NCBI GenBank assembly: GCA_937919155.1
Contig: CALFPM010000136.1
Coordinates: forward strand, 1-22,238
Length of the DNA stretch: 22,238 bases
Origin: an uncultured Clostridia bacterium
GTDB taxonomy: Bacteria; Bacillota; Clostridia; Oscillospirales; Acutalibacteraceae
Direction: 5' to 3'
In this document: positions 1-6,631 of the stretch, in pieces
Position numbering within the stretch: position 1 is the stretch's first letter
Layout: each line of letters starts with the position of its first letter
The notes under the pieces: generated by a model
Told to the model about the DNA's origin: nothing
The model's database searches: none
What the model saw: the letters and a program-made list of their open reading frames with translations, nothing else
Program-made: the position numbers and the translations under genes

Positions 1-66
1 CGTCATTCAATTTTCATGAAATGAGACGGGTTCCACGAATCCTAAGGGATCTTTGATCCCGTACGT

Positions 67-93
67 CACAAAGTGACTCACAAAGTGACTCAC
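67..93 (+). repeat. 12-base tandem repeat, about 2.25 copies
   Basis: The unit cacaaagtgact occurs at 67-78 and again at 79-90, followed by a partial third copy (cac). The sequence is locally palindromic (gtcac-aaa-gtgac). It lies in the foreign segment, about 140 bases before the metacaspase-like start. Two copies are too few to call a functional array. Confidence 0.7.
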
Positions 94-211
94 TTCGTAT
101 TAACTTCGGATGAACTACGTTATTTTCATTAACACCAACATTCAAACTTCTTCAAAAGTAGAATCACATACTTAATATCTCGTAATAAGTTATAATTTTC
201 TAATCTAAATT

Positions 212-219
212 TCATTTTT
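212..219 (+). promoter_or_regulatory. Trichomonad-type initiator (Inr) element
   Basis: TCATTTTT fits the trichomonad initiator consensus TCA(+1)-pyrimidine-T-T/A, which in Trichomonas surrounds the transcription start and lies within about 20 bases of the ATG. Here the A at 214 is 21 bases before the ATG at 235. The motif is short and could occur by chance in AT-rich DNA; it gains weight from the protein it precedes and from the lack of a Shine-Dalgarno sequence. Confidence 0.5.
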
Positions 220-234
220 CGATAAGTTATAAAT

Positions 235-705
235 ATGTCTCATCTTAAATCAAAAACACAAGCTGTTCAAAACTTTTTAAGCAAAGTCACTGAATTAACT
301 GGTGATTTAGTCGAAGTAAATGACTATAATAAAGTAGCTTTTATTGTAGCTAATCCATATTATGAATCATATCGACTTAAATTAGGTGATCCATGTTGTA
401 ATGATGCTAACTTAATCGCTGAATTCTATAATAGTCATGGTTATAAATGTTTCGGAATCATTGACCCAACTAGAGAAGAATTTGTTAAATACCTTAAATA
501 TTTCACACAACAAAACAACATTAATGACTTAATTGTTTATTATGCTGGACATGGTAATTCAATTCCTGATAGAAGCTTTAAATATGTTAATGGTAAATGT
601 GTACCATGTGAAAAAGATGAAGATGATGGTCATGATGAAACATGGGTATTTAAAAATGGTGATTTGATTGACGATGAAATGAAAGAAATCTGGAAAGAAT
701 TCAAA
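235..705 (+). pseudogene. Metacaspase-like C14 peptidase, N-terminal fragment (protist origin)
   Basis: Residues 1 to about 157 of the fused 244-residue frame resemble trichomonad clan CD, family C14 metacaspase-like cysteine peptidases, in which a His/Cys dyad cuts after basic residues. Visible features are the beta strand KVAFIVANPYY (33-43), a CCND turn (54-57), the catalytic-His motif YYAGHG with H106, and a DGHDETW loop (131-137). The block holding the catalytic Cys (DCCHSG-type) is absent because the frame switches to bacterial asd sequence, so this fragment cannot be an active protease by itself. Codons are strongly A/T-ending (tta, aaa, tat, ggt), unlike all later genes. There is no Shine-Dalgarno before the ATG and an initiator-like element lies 21 bases upstream. 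The exact 3' limit is uncertain because KEIWKEFKG could belong to either partner. Confidence 0.75.
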
Positions 706-969
706 GGCTATCCTCAGGAAGCTGAGCTTCCCAGCGCTCCCAAGCAGTTCCTCAACTACTTTGAGGAAGATAACCTTCCCCAGACAAAACTCCAGAGAAA
801 TCTTGAAAACGGCATGGCAGTTTCAATCGGCCGTCTCAGAGAAGATACACAGTACGACTACAAATTCGTTTGCCTTTCACACAACACATTGAGAGGCGCA
901 GCCGGCGGCGCAGTTCTTATGGCAGAACAGCTTTGCGCTCAGGGCTATATCACACCCAAGTTCAACTGA
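706..969 (+). CDS. asd: Aspartate-semialdehyde dehydrogenase, C-terminal fragment
   Basis: The last ~87 residues match the C-terminal dimerisation and catalytic region of aspartate-semialdehyde dehydrogenase, which reduces aspartyl phosphate to aspartate semialdehyde for lysine, threonine and methionine synthesis. Recognisable blocks are LPSAPKQ, EEDNLPQTKLQR, the GRLRED strand and SHNTLRGAAGGAVLMAEQL near the end. The N-terminal NADP-binding half and active-site Cys are missing; that sequence is replaced by the protist fragment. Codon style changes sharply here to C-ending and ccc/ctt codons, as in dapA. The stop at 967-969 is 16 bases before dapA, so this is the tail of the gene that leads the lysine operon. 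In a correct assembly a complete asd should extend upstream. Confidence 0.85.
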   Translation, partial: GYPQEAELPSAPKQFLNYFEEDNLPQTKLQRNLENGMAVSIGRLREDTQYDYKFVCLSHNTLRGAAGGAVLMAEQLCAQGYITPKFN

Positions 970-985
970 TGAAAGGAGTCAGACA

Positions 986-1876
986 ATGAAGCAGACTGTT
1001 TTTACCGGAGCAGGCGTTGCAATCGTTACACCTTTTACCAAAGACAATAAAATCAACTATGACAAGCTTGCTGAGCTTCTCGAATTTCAGATTGCCAACA
1101 AGACAGATGCCATCATCATCTGCGGAACAACCGGCGAGGGTTCAACACTTGACCACGATGAACATTCAAACGCAATCAAGTTTACTGTTGATGTTGTAAA
1201 CAAAAGAATCCCCGTTATTGCAGGCACAGGCAGCAACGACACAAACTATGCAGTAAAGCTTTCAAACGAAGCTGAAAAAGCAGGTGTTGACGCTCTTCTT
1301 TCAGTAACTCCCTATTACAATAAAACTTCTCAGCAGGGTCTGATTCAGCACTTCAATTACATTGCAGACAGAGTCAGCGTTCCCGTTATTCTTTACAATG
1401 TTCCCTCAAGAACAGGAGTTAACATTCTTCCCGAAACATACCTTGAACTTTCAAAGCATGAAAGAATTGTGGGTACCAAAGAGGCAAACGGTGATATTTC
1501 ATCCGTTGCAAGAACAATCGCTCTTTGCGGCGAAGATTTCTCCGTATATTCAGGCAATGACGATCAGGTGACCGCTCTTATGTCACTCGGCGGCAAGGGT
1601 TCAATCTCTGTTCTTTCAAACATCGTCCCCGAAGTTGCACACAACATCCCTGCTCTCTATCTTGAAGGCAAATACGAAGAAAGCCGTAAGCTTCAGCTTG
1701 AATACATCGATCTTTGTCACGACCTCTTCATCGATGTAAACCCCATTCCCGTCAAGGAAGCAATGAATATGATGGGCATGGATGTCGGTGATTGCAGACT
1801 TCCTCTCTACAGAATGAACGATGCTGCAAGAGAAACTCTCAGAAAAACACTGGCAAGACACGGACTTGTAAAATAA
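986..1876 (+). CDS. dapA: 4-hydroxy-tetrahydrodipicolinate synthase
   Basis: This 296-residue protein is of normal family length and condenses pyruvate with aspartate semialdehyde, the first committed step of the diaminopimelate/lysine pathway, in the cytoplasm. It shows the GTTGE pyruvate-carboxylate motif (47-51), the YYN tyrosine pair (110-111), YNVPSRTG with catalytic Tyr137 and substrate-binding Arg142, and GTKEANGD with the Schiff-base Lys165. The ATG is preceded by AAAGGAG at 972-978 with 7-base spacing. It follows asd by 16 bases and precedes dapB by 18 bases, consistent with one operon. Confidence 0.96.
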   Translation: MKQTVFTGAGVAIVTPFTKDNKINYDKLAELLEFQIANKTDAIIICGTTGEGSTLDHDEHSNAIKFTVDVVNKRIPVIAGTGSNDTNYAVKLSNEAEKAGVDALLSVTPYYNKTSQQGLIQHFNYIADRVSVPVILYNVPSRTGVNILPETYLELSKHERIVGTKEANGDISSVARTIALCGEDFSVYSGNDDQVTALMSLGGKGSISVLSNIVPEVAHNIPALYLEGKYEESRKLQLEYIDLCHDLFIDVNPIPVKEAMNMMGMDVGDCRLPLYRMNDAARETLRKTLARHGLVK

Positions 1877-1894
1877 AATTTGAGGTAAACTTAA

Positions 1895-2656
1895 ATGACA
1901 GGAATTTTATTAAGCGGATGTAACGGAAAAATGGGCAAGGCTGTTACTCGAAGCGTTGCAGAAAGCACTGACTGCGAAATCGTTGGCGGCGTTGATATTT
2001 TCACAGAAGCTTTGAGCGGCTACCCCGTATTCTCAACACCTTCCGCAATCACAAATGAAATAACCGAAAAAGCAGATGTTATTATCGACTTTTCAAACCC
2101 CGCAGCCCTGTCAGGACTGCTTGAATACGCGGTTAAGAATTCAATTCCTGCCGTAATTTCAACAACAGGTCTCAGCGATGCACAGATTAATCTCATTAAA
2201 GATGCATCAAAGAAAATCCCCGTTTTCTTCAGCGCAAACATGTCTCTCGGTGTTAACCTCGTTTGTGAGCTTGCAAAGAAAGCTGCAAATGTGCTGGGTG
2301 ATGCTTTTGACATTGAAATTATCGAAATGCACCACAACCAGAAAATTGATGCTCCCAGCGGCACGGCACTTATGATTGCGGATGCGATAAAAGAAGAACT
2401 TACTGATGATATTGTTTATGAATATGACCGACACTCAAAGCGTGAAAAAAGAACCAAGAAAGAAATCGGTATTCACGCAGTGAGAGGCGGCACAATCACA
2501 GGCGAGCATCAGGTTATTTTCGCAGGACTTGACGAAATTATAACAATTTCTCACTCTGCAAGGAGCAAGGAGCTCTTCGCAACCGGTGCAATAAGTGCAG
2601 CAAAATTCATTTGCGGCAAACCCGCAGGTCTTTATAAAATGGCGGATATGCTTTGA
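1895..2656 (+). CDS. dapB: 4-hydroxy-tetrahydrodipicolinate reductase
   Basis: This 253-residue cytoplasmic enzyme reduces the DapA product with NAD(P)H to tetrahydrodipicolinate. The N-terminus has the Rossmann motif GCNGKMG (8-14); residues 62-91 carry the DFSNPAAL and ISTTG strands; and EMHHNQKIDAPSGTA (144-158) holds the signature catalytic histidines (H146, H147) and Lys150. GEHQVIFAG (203-211) is also typical. GAGGT at 1882-1886 lies 8 bases before the ATG. It overlaps nothing and ends 13 bases before the ACT-domain gene. Confidence 0.96.
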   Translation: MTGILLSGCNGKMGKAVTRSVAESTDCEIVGGVDIFTEALSGYPVFSTPSAITNEITEKADVIIDFSNPAALSGLLEYAVKNSIPAVISTTGLSDAQINLIKDASKKIPVFFSANMSLGVNLVCELAKKAANVLGDAFDIEIIEMHHNQKIDAPSGTALMIADAIKEELTDDIVYEYDRHSKREKRTKKEIGIHAVRGGTITGEHQVIFAGLDEIITISHSARSKELFATGAISAAKFICGKPAGLYKMADML

Positions 2657-2669
2657 ACGGAGGCACAAA

Positions 2670-3128
2670 ATGAAGCTTGTTGAAAATATTTTTGTTACAG
2701 AAGATGTCACTCTTTTTTCGCTCACCGATGCTCCTGCCGACATTTCACACATGGCAGATGTTTTCAAAATGATCGCTGATTCAGGAATAGATGTTGATAT
2801 GATTTCACAGTTTCCTTCCAGCGGCTCAGGTTCAGGATTTTCTTTTACCGTAAGCGATAAAGATTTTGTTCCTGTTCTTTCAATTGCATCGGAGCTTCGC
2901 ACCAGATCTCCCAAAACCAAGATAAGCGTCAGCAGCGGTAACTGCAAAATAACCGTAAGCGGCGAAGAAATGAGAGGCACTCCCGGTGTTTCAGCAAAAA
3001 TATTCAAGGCTGCAGCAGAAGTTGATGCAGACGTCAGAATGATTACAACATCCGAGATCGAAATTTCTCTCCTTGTTGCAAAATCTGATGTTGAGAATGT
3101 TGTTGAAGCAATCGAAAAAGAATTCTAA
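2670..3128 (+). CDS. Tandem ACT-domain protein, aspartokinase regulatory-like
   Basis: This 152-residue protein consists of two ACT domains and nothing else. The second half, with MRGTPGVSAKIFKAAAE and MITTSEIEISLLV, closely follows the C-terminal regulatory domain of aspartokinase (LysC), where the ITTSEI-type segment contributes to the lysine/threonine site. The first half has the matching VDMISQFP segment. No kinase domain precedes it. I chose the ATG at 2670 because CGGAGG (2659-2664) lies directly before it; the frame stays open upstream into dapB but has no such site. As the last gene of the asd-dapA-dapB cluster it is likely an allosteric subunit or sensor for lysine-pathway flux. Its partner is not visible, so that role is an inference. 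Confidence 0.85.
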   Translation: MKLVENIFVTEDVTLFSLTDAPADISHMADVFKMIADSGIDVDMISQFPSSGSGSGFSFTVSDKDFVPVLSIASELRTRSPKTKISVSSGNCKITVSGEEMRGTPGVSAKIFKAAAEVDADVRMITTSEIEISLLVAKSDVENVVEAIEKEF

Positions 3129-3132
3129 AGAA

Positions 3133-3160
3133 AAAACCGACCTTGCGGTCGGTTTTATTT
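3133..3160 (+). terminator. Rho-independent terminator after the dap cluster
   Basis: A 10-base-pair stem (aaaaccgacc 3133-3142, ggtcggtttt 3147-3156) with loop ttgc is followed by a T-rich run. It starts four bases after the ACT-gene stop and, because of the A-run on its left, may also serve the converging anti-sigma gene. Confidence 0.9.
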
Positions 3161-3161
3161 T

Positions 3162-3398
3162 TTATATCAAATTCATTTCAATTTCAAGTTCAGGAACATT
3201 TTCGGTATTTTCAAGCTGAGGCACGGAAAGAACCGTTCCCGTAAGTCCATCATTGACCGCCTGATAGGCAATCACCTTATTTCTGCACTCTTCACATTTC
3301 ATAATGTGAGAATTAACATGTGCAGACAATAAAATATTTTCCTTCGTAATACTCTCCATTGTCACAAAATTTAAAATTTCATCAGTTGTCAGATGCAT
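3162..3398 (-). CDS. Small zinc-finger anti-sigma-like protein
   Basis: This 78-residue soluble protein carries HIMKCEEC, i.e. H31-x3-C35-x2-C38, the zinc-binding signature of ZAS-type anti-sigma factors, inside an otherwise helical N-terminal half; the rest is an acidic tail with no membrane segment. ZAS proteins bind and inhibit their cognate ECF sigma factor. I prefer the ATG at 3398; the frame can also begin at TTG 3410, but AAGGGAAG would then touch the start codon. Its start overlaps the last 17 bases of the upstream sigma gene, which suggests translational coupling and a 1:1 pair. It is shorter than most anti-sigma factors and lacks an obvious sensor domain. Confidence 0.72.
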   Translation of the reverse strand: MHLTTDEILNFVTMESITKENILLSAHVNSHIMKCEECRNKVIAYQAVNDGLTGTVLSVPQLENTENVPELEIEMNLI

Positions 3399-4209
3399 AA
3401 TAATAACCAACTTCCCTTATAATCCGGTCATTCATTCTGTTAACCCAATCGCTTACGGAAGCTCTGTCTCCTTTCTTCATATAAAATTCATTATATTTTT
3501 TGTCGCCGGTGCGGCGACCATCCGAATCGGTTTTATCAAGTTTCTTTTTCATCTTTTCAAGCAGTTCATCGCTCATACTGAGCCATAAAATTTTTGAAGA
3601 GCATTTTTCGATAAACTCCATAAGTTCATCCATCGTTGCATCGGAAAAGATGGTTGTAACATAAACCGTGGCTTCGCTTCTGTTTAGTCCTCCTCTGACT
3701 ATTGCAATCATCACGGCGAGCCAGGTGATGGTAATATGAACTTCGGACGATGACTCAAGAACAAACTGAAAATATCTGTTTAATGTGTCATAATCATAAT
3801 CACCGTCATCATAACCATCGCCATCATCGGGAATATCAGGATCTGAAGATTCTTCATCGGATGTGTCTGACATATCAGTAAACGGGATTTCTTTGTTCTT
3901 TTTCGCAAAATCCAGGAAAATATTTTTTGCTACCGTGAACATCCATTTTCTGAAGCCATCCGGATCATCATTAATAACCCCGTCTTTCATCAAAAAACCT
4001 GTGACACATTTTTTGATAAGGCGCAGATATATCTCCTGCATAACATCCTCATCATGGCCTCTCATTTTTTTGCTGCTGTTACACCAACCTTTCACGGTTT
4101 TCTCTAAAGTGTTTTTGGCAATATAAAACAGTGTAATATATCCCTCGGAATCGCCTTCGGTTAACTCATTCAGCATTTTATGAAATTCTTCATCAGTAAA
4201 AAAAGCCAT
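3382..4209 (-). CDS. ECF-like sigma factor with acidic linker and atypical C-terminus
   Basis: Residues about 20-106 resemble sigma region 2: DEDVMQEIYLRLIKK (53-67) matches the core-binding helix and GFRKWMFTVAKNIFLDFAKKN (85-105) the -10-recognition helix. Residues 111-142 form a very acidic Asp/Glu-rich linker. Beyond it, where a helix-turn-helix region 4 should lie, I see ITWLAVMIAIVRGGLNRSEA and a helical, lysine-rich end rather than a canonical region 4. At 275 residues it is longer than a usual ECF factor (160-200). Overlap with the zinc-finger gene supports a sigma/anti-sigma pair. Whether it directs RNA polymerase or has drifted to another regulatory role cannot be decided from sequence. 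Confidence 0.68.
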   Translation of the reverse strand: MAFFTDEEFHKMLNELTEGDSEGYITLFYIAKNTLEKTVKGWCNSSKKMRGHDEDVMQEIYLRLIKKCVTGFLMKDGVINDDPDGFRKWMFTVAKNIFLDFAKKNKEIPFTDMSDTSDEESSDPDIPDDGDGYDDGDYDYDTLNRYFQFVLESSSEVHITITWLAVMIAIVRGGLNRSEATVYVTTIFSDATMDELMEFIEKCSSKILWLSMSDELLEKMKKKLDKTDSDGRRTGDKKYNEFYMKKGDRASVSDWVNRMNDRIIREVGYYYASDN

Positions 4210-4227
4210 TTTTTCAACCTCAATTTA

Positions 4228-4257
4228 TCATATTGTCAAAATAATAGCACAATATGA
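4228..4257. promoter_or_regulatory. 9-base inverted repeat upstream of the sigma gene
   Basis: tcatattgt (4228-4236) and acaatatga (4249-4257) are perfect inverted copies separated by 12 bases, giving 21 bases between centres, about two helical turns. The element lies 19-48 bases before the sigma-gene start, where it could act as an operator or an unusual promoter element. Function is inferred from position only. Confidence 0.45.
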
Positions 4258-4270
4258 CAAAAAAAACAAG

Positions 4271-4305
4271 AAAAAAAAATATGACGCAGCATTTCTGCTG
4301 CGTCA
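4271..4305 (-). terminator. Terminator of the 45-residue small-protein gene
   Basis: On the minus strand a perfect 10-base-pair GC-rich stem (tgacgcagca 4282-4291, tgctgcgtca 4296-4305) with a 4-base loop is followed by an uninterrupted T-tract (A-run 4271-4279 on the plus strand). It begins 16 bases after the small-protein stop and separates that unit from the sigma gene. Confidence 0.92.
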
Positions 4306-4320
4306 CACAAAATACAAAAC

Positions 4321-4458
4321 TCAGAAAGGCATGGGAATTGCTGCAAATAACTCAGCAAGTGAATTTTTGATAATCTCAATAATACCTGCTGCTTCAGCCT
4401 CGTTTACATAAGCGAGAATCTTCTCAACCATTGCAAGAATTTCTGTTACAAATGCCAT
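4321..4458 (-). CDS. 45-residue acidic amphipathic small protein, unknown function
   Basis: I do not recognise this protein. It starts MAFVTEILAMVEKILAYVNE and ends in LAELFAAIPMPF, with 45 residues, six glutamates and only two lysines, and heptad-like spacing of Ile/Leu/Val suggesting two amphipathic helices. No Cys, no signal-peptide pattern and no classical transmembrane stretch are seen. It is supported as a real gene by a consensus promoter (4502-4530), a perfect AGGAGGT ribosome binding site (4466-4472) 7 bases before the ATG, and a strong terminator 16 bases after the stop. It is transcribed alone, between the SipL-like gene and the sigma gene. Options include a small membrane-surface or oligomerising peptide, or a leaderless peptide effector; net negative charge argues against a classical cationic bacteriocin. 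Confidence 0.8.
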   Translation of the reverse strand: MAFVTEILAMVEKILAYVNEAEAAGIIEIIKNSLAELFAAIPMPF

Positions 4459-4501
4459 TATTTTTACCTCCTGTAATTTTAGCAATTTTCACTGCAATTA
4501 A

Positions 4502-4530
4502 ATTATACATTAGCAATATATCCGAGTCAA
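4502..4530 (-). promoter_or_regulatory. SigA-type promoter of the small-protein gene
   Basis: On the minus strand TTGACT (-35, plus-strand 4525-4530) and a perfect TATAAT (-10, 4502-4507) are separated by 17 bases. The predicted start is about 35 bases before the small-protein ATG. This is one of the best vegetative promoters in the window and implies strong expression. Confidence 0.82.
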
Positions 4531-4608
4531 TATCAATGCTTTATACAATATCAGTCTTTTGTCTAATTTTAAATATATCCCTGACCGAATTATGATATCC
4601 CTTTTCTT

Positions 4609-6138
4609 TTATACAACCGGAATCATCAGCATTTTTCCGCACTCAACGGTTTCACCTTCAATCATATTTTCCGTCATAATCGCATCAACGGTTGTGGAAT
4701 ATCTTTTCGCAATGTTCCAAAGAGTTTCTTCGTTGCCGCAAAAATAAATAGTCAATGCACAGTTTTTTTCTTTTTTCGGTTGCTTTCCCGACACTTCAAT
4801 TGAACCTATATATTTTTTCATCATTGATGTAAAAACCGTTGCATTAACAGACAGCTCCGTTTTCAGCTCAAGGCGGCTGTCGCCCGTAACTGCACAAGAA
4901 CAACCGAGAACAGATGCACATCCGTAGCAAGTGATTCTCTCAGTTTTTTTTGAAAGATCTGTTGTATATTCGAAATCAACAGGTTTCTGAATAACTCCGA
5001 TTTGATTTTCGCTGTCTCTGTAGATCACAGTAGCATTATATGTACCGCTTGCAACACATCGGCCGTTTTTCAGACTAAACGCATTTTTTATGTCTGAACA
5101 CCAAACGGCAAGCACACAATCAACGCTGACTCCTATACTTTCAAAAACTACTTTGTTTGTAAACACAGAGCTGATGCTGTCATTATATTCAAATATCTCC
5201 GTGTTTTTCACTGTGTTTTCCACCTCATATTCCGTTGAATAAGCATCTGTAATCAATGAAAGAGGTATTTCCTCAAACGCCGCCACAAATGCACTTATAC
5301 GCACATTTAAATCGATAAGGCGCATATCTCCCGATGAGTTAGATTTGGCAGACACTTCACAAGAGCCAACAGAAAGGCGGATACCTGTTATACTGTTTTC
5401 ACAAAGACCGTCAAGTTCAACAATCTGACTGAGCGGCATTGCGTGTTCCATGCTTTCTATGTTTCCGTTCTCGCTCAGATAAAATATTTTGACAGTGCAG
5501 TCACCTTTTATCAACGCTTTATTATTTATAATTTTTATATCTCCTGCCGTAACACTCGGAGATACATTGATTATCTGTGACACAGGTTCATGCGAATCAT
5601 CAAGTTCAACAACTTCGCTCACCGAAAATGCCCTTTCGCACACACCCGTCATTGAAGCAAAACTGCAATCATCCGTCAAAAGCTGAATTCCCGCCCCCTG
5701 AGCTCCGCAAAGTATGTTTTCATTTCTTTTACCCATCACTTTGAAAACAAACGTCATTATTCCTCTTACATCAATTCTGCGCGGATTTACCGCTCTGCAG
5801 TTGACATAATCCGTGTTTATTTTCACGCTGACTGCAGAATCAGAAGTTATTCTGTTTGATTCAATAAACTTTTGCAAAGGATAGCTTTGCTCATAGGCGG
5901 CAGTCCTTCCGTTTTCGCCGACATAAATAACTCTCACAACGGCAGTGGCATCCGCAGTGACTCTGCCTGAATTATTCTGCACAGAGTTCACATTCGGTAT
6001 TACGGTGCATTTAAGAATACGCTGAATCTCGGGACAATAATCGGGCAATGAGATATCGGCATCCAATGACTGCTCCGCCGCAGATTCAAAAATCATTTCG
6101 CAGAAGCCTGCCTTTTGAGTTTCACAGTTTAAATTCAT
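4609..6138 (-). CDS. SipL-like SPOCS (DUF3794) and LysM protein
   Basis: This 509-residue protein has repeated DUF3794/SPOCS-type modules and ends in a LysM domain (about 462-509, with TLWNIAKRYSTTVDAIM). The first SPOCS unit carries ISLPDYCPEIQRILK (29-43), the hallmark of the family. The domain order and length match SipL of Clostridioides difficile, which binds SpoIVA and is needed for spore-coat assembly on the forespore surface. There is no signal peptide, as expected for a mother-cell cytoplasmic protein. A strong AGGAGGA ribosome binding site lies just before the ATG at 6138. The protein is unusually rich in cysteine. No recognisable SpoIVA lies nearby. A mother-cell sigma promoter is expected, but I could not assign one confidently in 6139-6260. 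Confidence 0.82.
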   Translation of the reverse strand: MNLNCETQKAGFCEMIFESAAEQSLDADISLPDYCPEIQRILKCTVIPNVNSVQNNSGRVTADATAVVRVIYVGENGRTAAYEQSYPLQKFIESNRITSDSAVSVKINTDYVNCRAVNPRRIDVRGIMTFVFKVMGKRNENILCGAQGAGIQLLTDDCSFASMTGVCERAFSVSEVVELDDSHEPVSQIINVSPSVTAGDIKIINNKALIKGDCTVKIFYLSENGNIESMEHAMPLSQIVELDGLCENSITGIRLSVGSCEVSAKSNSSGDMRLIDLNVRISAFVAAFEEIPLSLITDAYSTEYEVENTVKNTEIFEYNDSISSVFTNKVVFESIGVSVDCVLAVWCSDIKNAFSLKNGRCVASGTYNATVIYRDSENQIGVIQKPVDFEYTTDLSKKTERITCYGCASVLGCSCAVTGDSRLELKTELSVNATVFTSMMKKYIGSIEVSGKQPKKEKNCALTIYFCGNEETLWNIAKRYSTTVDAIMTENMIEGETVECGKMLMIPVV

Positions 6139-6267
6139 ATTTTGTTCCTCCTGATATATTTATCACCACAATATATTCATTCCCTGTCCAACATATAACC
6201 TCCAACCCTGCTTTTTTCAAAATTCTTCAAAATTATAAAAATTATTCAAAAAATTTTCATTTATATA

Positions 6268-6296
6268 TTTACTTTTAAAAAATTTTATACTATAAT
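6268..6296 (+). promoter_or_regulatory. Promoter of the YdbC/PC4 gene
   Basis: TTTACT (6268-6273), a 17-base spacer and a perfect TATAAT (6291-6296) lie 33 bases before the ATG, in a very AT-rich intergenic region divergent from the SipL-like gene. Confidence 0.75.
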
Positions 6297-6328
6297 AAAA
6301 CTGTATAAATAATGAAAGGAGCAACACC

Positions 6329-6544
6329 ATGCCCGAATTTACTTATGAAATCGTTGAATCCGTAGCAGTTCTTTCAGAAAACCCCAAGGGTTGGACCAAG
6401 GAACTCAATCTCATCAGCTGGAACGGAAGAGATCCCAAGTACGATATCCGTGAGTGGGCGCCTGACCATGAAAAAATGGGCAAGGGCGTTACTCTCAGCA
6501 AGGATGAAATGGCTGCACTTATTGAAGCTGTTAAGGGTCTTTAA
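6329..6544 (+). CDS. YdbC-like PC4-family single-strand nucleic-acid-binding protein
   Basis: The 71-residue protein is a bacterial PC4-fold protein (PF02229-like), resembling YdbC of Lactococcus, which binds single-stranded DNA as a dimer and is the bacterial relative of the eukaryotic coactivator PC4. Key blocks are LSENPKGWTKELNLISWNG (15-33), PKYDIREWAPDHEKMGKG (36-53) and a short C-terminal helix (58-71). Length is typical. AAGGAG at 6316-6321 lies 7 bases before the ATG, and a hairpin follows the stop. Its exact role (replication, recombination or transcription support) in bacteria is not established. Confidence 0.88.
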   Translation: MPEFTYEIVESVAVLSENPKGWTKELNLISWNGRDPKYDIREWAPDHEKMGKGVTLSKDEMAALIEAVKGL

Positions 6545-6563
6545 TATTTTTATCGTTCAAGCG

Positions 6564-6598
6564 GGCGTTGCGGAAATATAACCGCAACGCCTTTCTTT
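6564..6598 (+). terminator. Hairpin terminator after the YdbC gene
   Basis: A perfect 10-base-pair stem (ggcgttgcgg 6564-6573, ccgcaacgcc 6582-6591) with an 8-base loop is followed by tttcttt. It lies only 40 bases before the symporter start, with no clear promoter between, so some read-through into the symporter is possible. Confidence 0.82.
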
Positions 6599-6631
6599 CA
6601 TCACCTCTATACAACATAAGGAGGCGTTTTA

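Larger units (their letters stand above)
1..234 (+). other. Foreign AT-rich upstream region of the metacaspase-like gene
   Basis: This non-coding stretch differs in composition from the bacterial part of the window and carries no recognisable bacterial promoter plus Shine-Dalgarno pair before the ATG at 235. It contains a perfect inverted repeat (gggatc/gatccc, 46-51 and 55-60), a 12-base tandem repeat at 67-90, and a TCATTTTT element at 212-219. I see no complete gene here. Together with the following coding sequence it reads as upstream flank of a trichomonad protist gene; that origin is an inference from motif and codon style. Confidence 0.6.

Noticed and set aside
67..93. Possible CRISPR-like repeat array
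   Set aside because: Only two 12-base copies with no spacers and no cas genes; it is a simple tandem duplication.
235..705. Caspase-like effector of a bacterial defence system (for example CHAT/caspase-type)
   Set aside because: The His motif fits, but codon usage, lack of a Shine-Dalgarno and the initiator element point to a protist metacaspase, and no defence genes are beside it.
1..985. Lysine riboswitch or T-box before the dap cluster
   Set aside because: The true upstream region of asd is not in the window because it is replaced by foreign sequence, and the short asd-dapA gap is too small for a riboswitch.
2435..3007. 190-residue antisense frame on the minus strand
   Set aside because: It lies across dapB and the ACT gene, has no ribosome binding site or family similarity, and its residue makeup is that of a shadow frame.
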